Source of the DNA: Monosporascus cannonballus
Lineage: Eukaryota; Ascomycota; Sordariomycetes; Xylariales
Direction: 5' to 3'
Assembly (NCBI GenBank): GCA_004154925.1
Contig: QJNS01000312.1
Span: forward strand, 17,380-81,379
Length of the DNA: 64,000 nucleotides
Shown: one piece after another, positions 57,474 to 64,000 of the stretch
Layout of the letters: every line of letters starts with the position of its first letter
Position numbering within the stretch: position 1 is the stretch's first letter
The notes under the pieces: model-generated
The model's database searches: none
The model's input: the letters and a program-made list of their open reading frames with translations, nothing else
Told to the model about the DNA's origin: nothing
Made by a program: the position numbers and the translations under genes

Positions 57474-59844
57474 GATTTCGGACTTCTATCCGTTGGGCTG
57501 CTGTCGAGGTGAGGTCCGACGCTTCTCCGGAGAGGAGAGTGATTGCCTAGGCCTCAAGATGATGAGCTCCGGTTAGGATTGACAATGTTTACCTTCTATG
57601 ACGTTGCATTTAATATAGTATAGTCGTCCTCCATCTCAATACACACATATACCCCACAATATGAAGAAATTGCTGCATCCAGGTCAATGATTCCGCCCCC
57701 TCGGTATTGCTCGGGTATCCATCGAACCAACTTGGTTTCATCTTGAACATGCACCAATCGGGATATAGGCGTCCCTAGAAATGACAACGGAGCACCCAAG
57801 CAGCTAAGGTATCAGTAATATCAGGTCGCAGCTATAGGATGCGATGAGTGATTGACAGGTTGGCTGTGTTGGTTGGCATTCTTCGTATGTGGTCGACGGT
57901 TGTTTCCACCAACTCGAGACCCCGGACGGCCAAATAGGAGCGAAGGAAGGATATAACAGACCTTGTCCTCTACACTGCCACACTCCGTCGACGACTTGGT
58001 TGAAATGTGGATGTCAGGGGATTGGCGAGCGTGTAATACACCAAACAAGCCGGGAAGCGTAACATTACTGACTTATTGCGCCCAGAGTCTTGGTTGTCAT
58101 TGGACGTCTTGGTTCCTTGTTGGAGGTCTTGGTCATGGGTGGAAGGGGACTGGAAGTTTACACGAAGTCGGTTGCCCTCAGCGAATGAGCTCACCTCTGA
58201 CCTGCTTGACGCCATAGGCGATTCATATGATTGCCATTTAGGAGCCAGGACATGGGAGTCTTAGGACGACGTCGCCGATCGGTCACTGGATTTGACGGAC
58301 CGCCTTTGTGAGGAATGCCTATTGCTGCTCGTGCCATCGCTTGGAACCGGGGCTCGTAGGGGAGTGGAAGCAGGCAAACCCACCGGGACTGACAAGGGCA
58401 GGGAAGAGGATGCGAGCCCAGAATTGGCATTCTAGAATAACACCTTTTGCCCACGCTTGATACGAATTGCCACTCATGATCGTGGGAAGCAAAACTGACA
58501 AACTCAATCGTTGTTCTATGCGCATCAGTCCTTATGTCAGCAAATCCTATCACTACCACCTTGCCACCTTTCCGATTAGCACGTTAATAATCTGAGACCC
58601 AAAGGAAGTCTCGTATCGCTCGACGAAGTAGCGGGCATGAACTCAGGCCTGGATGCAATGCATTTCTGCTAAGAGAACCCTTCTTATTATTAGCCTCATG
58701 GGGTGGGTTTACGTATGGTGGTCCCACCGGAATGAAATGAGGTCCGGGAGAAGGAGACGGCTCAAATACGAGACGAAATGCAACCTCATATTGCATGCAC
58801 CCTGATAAAGAGAGTACCAGGTCGAGACGAGACCTGGTCTTTGTTCATGAGAGAGGATGCCACAAGTTGCAATCTGCTGTTACTGGTCACAGCCTTTCTC
58901 CCAAGGGAGGTTTCTTAAGTAGGCAGGTTGTACGCATGTAAACCCCTTAAGTGGCGTCCATATCTGCATCCTCATCCTGCACATGTACTTCGTATGTACA
59001 TTGGGGCTGCCAATCGTCAAGAGCCGCCGGGGGAAGATGGGGCCCAATTACAGCAGTTAGAAAGTTCAAGATGCACTAAAGCGGCATTGAATAGAGGATA
59101 ATAAACCAATGACGATGAAGATATCGACACGACCTTGTATAAGATCAGGGGCGATGGGGCTCGTTCGGGGGCTGGCATCTTGAACACTATACCATATTAG
59201 GCTGTTTTAGCGTATTGATCTAATCTCGCCCTTGCCTTGTGGACCCGCATACATGAACGAGGAACCAATCTGTGGCCTCTAAACAGCATCGGTACCTGAA
59301 AGACACCGGAGGGTTTACACAGTACGATTTCCTGGCCCCCTTGTTTCCAACAGAATGATCTTCCTCACCAATGTCTCAGGGGTCAGGCTCGTATTTTATT
59401 TCGTCCTCCCCTCTTCCTCTCTCTTACTCTCTCTCCCTCTCATAATCTCGTCACTCTTTCACCCTTTTTTCACTTGGACGTGTTGCCTGCGTATTCTTTT
59501 GTTGTTGGTTTGCATTTGTATTGGGAGCAGAGACGCGATCGGACCACTAACCCAGGCCTTGACCCTTTACACTGACATACACAACCACCCACACTCATTT
59601 TGATCTTGACTGACATAACACACGACATTGATTGTACCTGTTTATTTCAAGTCGCTCACTACAAGGCAGTCGCGCCACCTGTTAATACTATTTGAGACGG
59701 ACAAAGGACAAGAAGGGAACGAGAAACAATAAAACAACGACTTTAAGAGTTGGATACCACGCCGAAGTATCATCAACACCAACATCTTTGACCGATCTTG
59801 ATATTGTTGTTGGTTGACCAACGAACCGAAACAAATCAATCAAA
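57474..59844. other. Intergenic, GH72 promoter side
   Basis: No gene recognised. The last 500 bp hold the CT-rich promoter element listed separately and a long 5' leader with CAAC/ACAA-rich sequence ahead of the GH72 start. Frames in 57600-58560 are short and overlap. Confidence 0.5.
59397..59480 (+). promoter_or_regulatory. CT-rich promoter tract of the GH72 gene
   Basis: A plus-strand stretch of nearly pure C/T (TCCTCCCCTCTTCCTCTCTC and similar) lies about 370-450 bp before the start codon. Such CT blocks sit just upstream of transcription starts in highly expressed filamentous-fungal genes. Confidence 0.5.
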
Positions 59845-61799
59845 ATGGGCTTCGTACGCTCAGCCGTCACGTCGCTCCTGCTTGCGAGCAATGCCGCCGC
59901 CATCGACCCCATTATCATGAAGGGAAGCAAATTCTTCTATGAGAACGGAACCCAGTTCTTCATGAAGGGTGTCGCCTATCAGCAAGAGGCAGGCCCCGGC
60001 GGTAAGGTTGACAAGGACGCCAAGTACATCGACCCCCTGGCGGATCCCGAGGTCTGCAAGCGCGACGTCCCGCTCCTTGCTGCTCTCGGAACCAACACCA
60101 TCCGAACCTACGCCATCAACCCCAAGAAGGACCACAGCGAATGCATGGCCATGCTCGAGAAGGCTGGCATCTACGTCATTGCCGATCTCGGCGAGCCTGC
60201 GCTGTCCATCAACCGTGATGATCCTGCCTGGAACGTCGAGCTCTTCGACCGCTACAAGGCCGTCGTCGACGAGCTTGGGAAGTACGACAACGTCATCGGT
60301 TTCTTCTCTGTATGTATATATCTTGTCTTTTCCGTTCTCTGGGGACGGTTGCTTTGCTCCAGGTTCATCCGTCGTCGGATATGTCTACAGGGCGTAACCT
60401 CATAGTTTGTCTATATTTGACACTGGCGTCCCGCCTTTGCGTTTATCAAGGAGACATTACGTGGTTGCTGACAATGCCTGCAGGGAAACGAAGTCACCAA
60501 CAACGCCACAAACACTCCGGCTTCGGCCTACGTCAAGGCTGCCACTCGTGACACTAAGAAGCATATCGCCGATAAGGTGGCCAATGGTCACCGATGGATG
60601 GGTGTCGGCTACGCTGCCAACGACGATGCCGATATCCGTATCCACATGGCCCAGTACTTCAACTGCGGTCCCCAGGAGGAGGCCATCGATTTCTGGGGCT
60701 ACAACATCTACTCGTGGTGTGGTAAGAGCACATTCGAGAAGTCCGGCTACGACGTCCAGGTCGATTTCTTCAGCAACTACTCCGTTCCCATCTTCCTGGC
60801 CGAGTACGGCTGCAACACTGTCGGAGGTGCCGAGGGTCGTCTTTGGGATGACACTCGTGCTCTCTACTCCGATAAGATGACTGGTGTCTTCAGCGGCGGT
60901 ATTGTGTACATGTTCCACCAAGAGGAGAACGACTACGGTAAGGTCACCCTTTGTTCCCCATTGCTCTTAGAACTGTGCGAGGTTTGTTTCTGACATTATC
61001 TAGGTCTTGTCAAGGTTAAGAACGGCAAGGCCGAGACAATGAAGAACTACGATCGTCTGGAGAAGGTCATGAAGGAGGTTGAGCCTACTGGCGTCAAGAT
61101 GGACAACTACGAGCCCACCAACTCGCCTGCCGCCTGCCCCCCTCTCGCCAAGGACTGGGAGGTCGCCGACGTTCTGCCCCCGACACCTGACGCTTCCCTG
61201 TGCAACTGCATGTACAACAGCCTGGAATGTGCGCCCGCTGATGATCTCGAGGAAGAGGACTTCGGTGAGATCTTCGGCTACATCTGCGGCCAGGACGAGA
61301 CGGCGTGCGCCGGTATCAAGAGCGACACCGCCGCCGGCGTCTATGGTCCCTACGTCATGTGCAACCCTCGTGAGCAACTCGGTCACGTCTTGGATTCCTA
61401 CTACAAGAACCAGGGCCGCTCTTCCACCGCCTGCAAATTCCAGGGCCAGGCTCAGGTGGTACGTCTTCCCCGCCACCATTATCCCCTATCCGCCTTTTTG
61501 TCCCACTGGCTTTTCTGTCCCCTTGTTCCCGATGATTCACCTTTGCTAACTGCGATTTAAAGGTGTCTCCCAAGGCCGAAAGCAAGTGCTCGGACGCCCT
61601 CTCTAGCGCTAGCTCCCAAGTTGCGTTCGCCGCCACGGCCACCGCTGTGGCATCGACACCTGGTTCGACCTCCGGCTCAGGCTCCGGCTCAGGCTCCGAC
61701 GCCGAGGGCGCCGCGGTTGGAAATGTCCGCATGAGCATGGCGGCCGCCATGTACGGCCTCCTTGCCATGGGTATTGGGGCCGGTATTGTTCTGCTGTAA
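59845..61799 (+). CDS. GAS1: GPI-anchored 1,3-beta-glucanosyltransferase, GH72 + CBM43 (Gas/Gel family)
   Basis: Four exons, 59845-60309, 60484-60937, 61004-61458 and 61563-61799; 536 residues. Signal peptide residues 1-19. The GH72 barrel shows FMKGVAYQQ, NTIRTYAINP, catalytic acid/base Glu158 in SGNEVTN right at the first junction and nucleophile Glu262 in FLAEYGCN. A CBM43 (X8) cysteine-rich module follows (ASLCNCMYNSLECAP, then GYICGQDETACAG and YVMCNPREQL). The last exon encodes a Ser/Gly linker and a hydrophobic C-terminus (AAAMYGLLAMGIGAG) for GPI attachment. The enzyme cuts and rejoins beta-1,3-glucan chains at the plasma membrane, elongating wall glucan. The symbol denotes the family; the exact paralogue (Gas1/Gel1/Gel2) is not resolved. 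Confidence 0.96.
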
Positions 61800-62735
61800 T
61801 CTGAACTCTGACCAATTTGGAGCGTGGGGGACTTGGATTAATGCATGGCAATCAAGTATGGATCTAATGACAACCGAGGCAACTCTGTTTCAAAACTTTG
61901 AGTTGACAGTAGCCATTGTGTATACCAGGGAGGAATTCGATCTGGCAAGTAAGATATTGAATGCACGGTTCCGTATGTTTAGAGGACCGAATGTGTTTAC
62001 CCTTGTAGGATATTTACTTTCATTGCGGTGTTTGATGGATCGAAACCCGTGGGTCGTTGCCAATTTTTATGGTGGTTCCTTCGTAGGATCTTGACCCTTC
62101 GACTCCATTTGAGTGTCAATTAGTGTCTTAGGTGGCTGCCAACCATGATGTTTGCAGAAGTAAGGCCATTCACATGATTATATATCTTCTGCTATCGATC
62201 GTGCTTTGAAAATCGGCTGTATGATCTGATCGGCTATGCCTATACCGTTTGCGTTTACATCGCACTACCGGCCTTATTTCCCATAGAGGCGCTGCTCGCC
62301 CGTCTGTTTGGGGTGATGAGGGCTGGTTGGTCTGAGGCTTTTATATCGTACGTGATCTTCTCGGTTGTGTCTGATGATGGCATGGACGTTGCGGATGTGG
62401 TAAACTTCCAACTGCCGTAGAATCCTAGGTTCTCCGGGCGGGATGGATCTGAGTACAGGGCACGGGATAGGTTACCTAGCCAGTAACAGCGGTGATCCTT
62501 GGAGTACGGAATGCGAGCATCTTTGGCGTCCAGCCTTCGGGAGAGGATGTGGCATGAAGCTTAGGCCGGATGTCTCGTCGCGACAGAGAATGATGGGAGG
62601 CAATACCAGCAGCATTGGCCCCGCAACGAACAGGCCGACGCGAGATAGGAATTCGGAAGTCCAAAGGCATTAGATTAAAGGCATAATTTTGATGACAACC
62701 CCCCCCGGGCGCTAAACACGTAGCAGGCCTGCCTT
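61800..62735. other. Convergent intergenic region
   Basis: Lies between the stops of the GH72 gene (+) and the LDAH-like gene (-) and should hold both 3' UTRs. A C8 run is at 62700-62707. No gene was seen. Confidence 0.5.
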
Positions 62736-63833
62736 TTACGGGCCGCCATACATCTCCTGAATCCACGTACGGACCTTTTCCGCCACGGTCTCGCTATGGC
62801 GTATACAGAAGGCGTGTGGTAGATCCCCCTCGTCCACCATCAGCCTCGTCCTCTCGACCTGCTTCCTCCTCTTCTCGATGAAGATATCCCGGTAGTCGTT
62901 CGCGACCCAGTGATCGTGCTTCCCGAAGAAGAAGTAGAACCTCGGCGCGGGCTTTTCGGCGTGATGCTGCTGTTCCTGCTCCTGCTTCTGTTGCTGCGCC
63001 TCCTCCCGCACCTCGGCCTCGCGCTCGATCCCCCACAGTTCTTCGTCCCACGCTCCCTCCCCGATGGTCCGCATCTCGTCGAGCCCCATGTGCAGCGCCT
63101 GCCACACGCCGTCGCGGCTCGTGAGCCACCGCGTTGTCGCCTCGGCCGCTTGATACGGAAACCCCATGACGCGGCGCACGAACCACGACACGGCCGCCCG
63201 CGGCCACGGCCACAGGATCAGCCGCGCCAGCCGGTGCGCGTTGGCCCTGAGTAGCGGCGTCCGCCGCAGCAGGTCCAGCTTCCACCCCGCCGGAGAGCGC
63301 GCGATGTGCTCGAGGGTCGGGAACAGAAGGACGGCCGAGTCGAGGCGTGGTGAAAGCGCCCCATCTGCGCCCGGCTCTGGCTTCGACTCCCGCTCCCGCT
63401 CCTCCCGCAGCGCCCGGTGACACAGCTGCAGAGCGATGTACGCCCCCACCGAGTGGCCCATCAGCAGCACGCGGTCGTAGGGATCCCCTTGCCGCGGGCC
63501 CTCCTCCTCGATGCGCATCGACCGCACGGTGCGCGCCGCCAGCTGGATCTGGTGCTCGAGCGAGAACGGCCACCGCCCGGCGGACGCGTCGAACGGCTGC
63601 TCGTGGTCGTCGTCGCCGAAGCCCGCGAGGTCCTGGCCGTATATGTGGAAGCGGCACGCCGCGAAGGACGCGGAATCGTCCAAGAGTCCCCGCAGGTGCG
63701 ACAGGAACGGCGCGTAGTAGTCTATCAGCCCCGGGTTTCCCGTGATGAAGTAGATCAGCACGTGTACCGGCTTTACCGCGCCGTCCCCGTCGGCTGCGGG
63801 CTTCGGCGGATAGGATAGCGAGCGAAGCCCCAT
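62736..63833 (-). CDS. Lipid-droplet-associated hydrolase (LDAH family)
   Basis: Single exon, 365 residues. The N-terminal strand VHVLIYFITGNPGLIDYY is the hallmark of the LDAH (C2orf43) family. It is followed by HIYGQDLAGFGDDDH, the nucleophile elbow DRVLLMGHSVGAYIALQL with the catalytic Ser, LFPTLEHIARSPAGWKL, and near the C-terminus FFGKHDHWVAND (acid Asp) and DLPHAFCIRHSE (catalytic His). Animal members sit on lipid droplets and influence cholesterol-ester and triglyceride turnover; yeast has a related droplet protein. A Gln/Glu-rich low-complexity insert (EEAQQQKQEQEQQHH) separates core and cap. ATG 63833 gives the conserved start; a longer overlapping minus frame in 62794-63936 is a GC-rich shadow. 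Confidence 0.88.
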   Translation of the reverse strand: MGLRSLSYPPKPAADGDGAVKPVHVLIYFITGNPGLIDYYAPFLSHLRGLLDDSASFAACRFHIYGQDLAGFGDDDHEQPFDASAGRWPFSLEHQIQLAARTVRSMRIEEEGPRQGDPYDRVLLMGHSVGAYIALQLCHRALREERERESKPEPGADGALSPRLDSAVLLFPTLEHIARSPAGWKLDLLRRTPLLRANAHRLARLILWPWPRAAVSWFVRRVMGFPYQAAEATTRWLTSRDGVWQALHMGLDEMRTIGEGAWDEELWGIEREAEVREEAQQQKQEQEQQHHAEKPAPRFYFFFGKHDHWVANDYRDIFIEKRRKQVERTRLMVDEGDLPHAFCIRHSETVAEKVRTWIQEMYGGP

Positions 63834-64000
63834 AGTGACTATCTAGTCCTCCTACGACTCCTGCTTCCTTGCCAGAAAATCGGAGCCTCGTTTCTCTCAA
63901 CACGCTTTTGTCTATATGGAGATGTCGAAAATGCACTGCGTGATTAAATCTTATTCATAAAGGATGGTTAAAAGCTCCGGGGGGGGGGGAATTCCGGGAA
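63834..64000. other. Promoter side of the LDAH-like gene, truncated by window end
   Basis: Only 167 bp; contains a G11 run at 63979-63989. Nothing further can be said. Confidence 0.4.

Noticed and set aside
62794..63936. 380-codon minus frame overlapping the LDAH-like gene
   Set aside because: Ala/Gly/Arg-rich alternate-frame shadow of a GC3-rich exon; the overlapping frame has the full hydrolase motif set.

Overview
The window is nuclear DNA of a filamentous ascomycete (Pezizomycotina), most like a Sordariomycete. Genes are mostly interrupted by short introns (52-90 bp, GT..AG, with CTAAC/CTGAC-type branch sites) and belong to recognisable fungal families: Elp3, Ubc1 with a UBA domain, Rvs161, Sec72, a GH72 Gas/Gel enzyme, a Flc/TRP-like channel and fungal CAZymes. 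There are no operons or bacterial signals. The organism call rests on family content and intron style only.

Layout. 1.9-10.6 kb: secreted proteinase K-like subtilisin, secreted GH95 alpha-L-fucosidase, a promethin-like membrane protein, and a five-exon ARMT1-type (DUF89) phosphatase on the minus strand. 10.6-33.9 kb: gene-poor. It holds a small family of signal-peptide-less cysteine-rich proteins (one decayed copy, two apparently intact), an AT-rich block, a (ACAT)12 microsatellite, a small conserved-type protein, Sec72, transposase-like and transcription-factor-like remnants, a long near-perfect DNA palindrome at 27.05-27.45 kb, and another decayed coding patch near 30 kb. 33.9-42.0 kb: Rvs161 and peptidyl-tRNA hydrolase share a divergent promoter, followed by a TRP/Flc-like channel and an unknown 286-residue protein. 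44-50 kb: secreted GH43, then Ubc1 and Elp3 diverging from one promoter. 50-64 kb: an assembly gap inside a G-run/N/C-run, an alpha/beta hydrolase, a secreted cupin, a GH72+CBM43 glucanosyltransferase, and an LDAH-type lipid-droplet hydrolase on the minus strand.

How the genes fit together. The subtilisin, GH95, GH43 and cupin are secreted and fit extracellular polymer breakdown. The GH72 enzyme remodels the fungus's own cell wall. Rvs161, Sec72, Ubc1, Elp3, peptidyl-tRNA hydrolase and ARMT1 are housekeeping genes. Two genes (promethin-like and LDAH-like) belong to lipid-droplet families but lie about 54 kb apart, so this is not evidence of a cluster.

The least explained material is the cysteine-rich family at 13.6-17.7 kb and the palindrome at 27 kb. 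Exon borders were placed by eye from splice signals, reading phase and family conservation; no search or RNA data were available.
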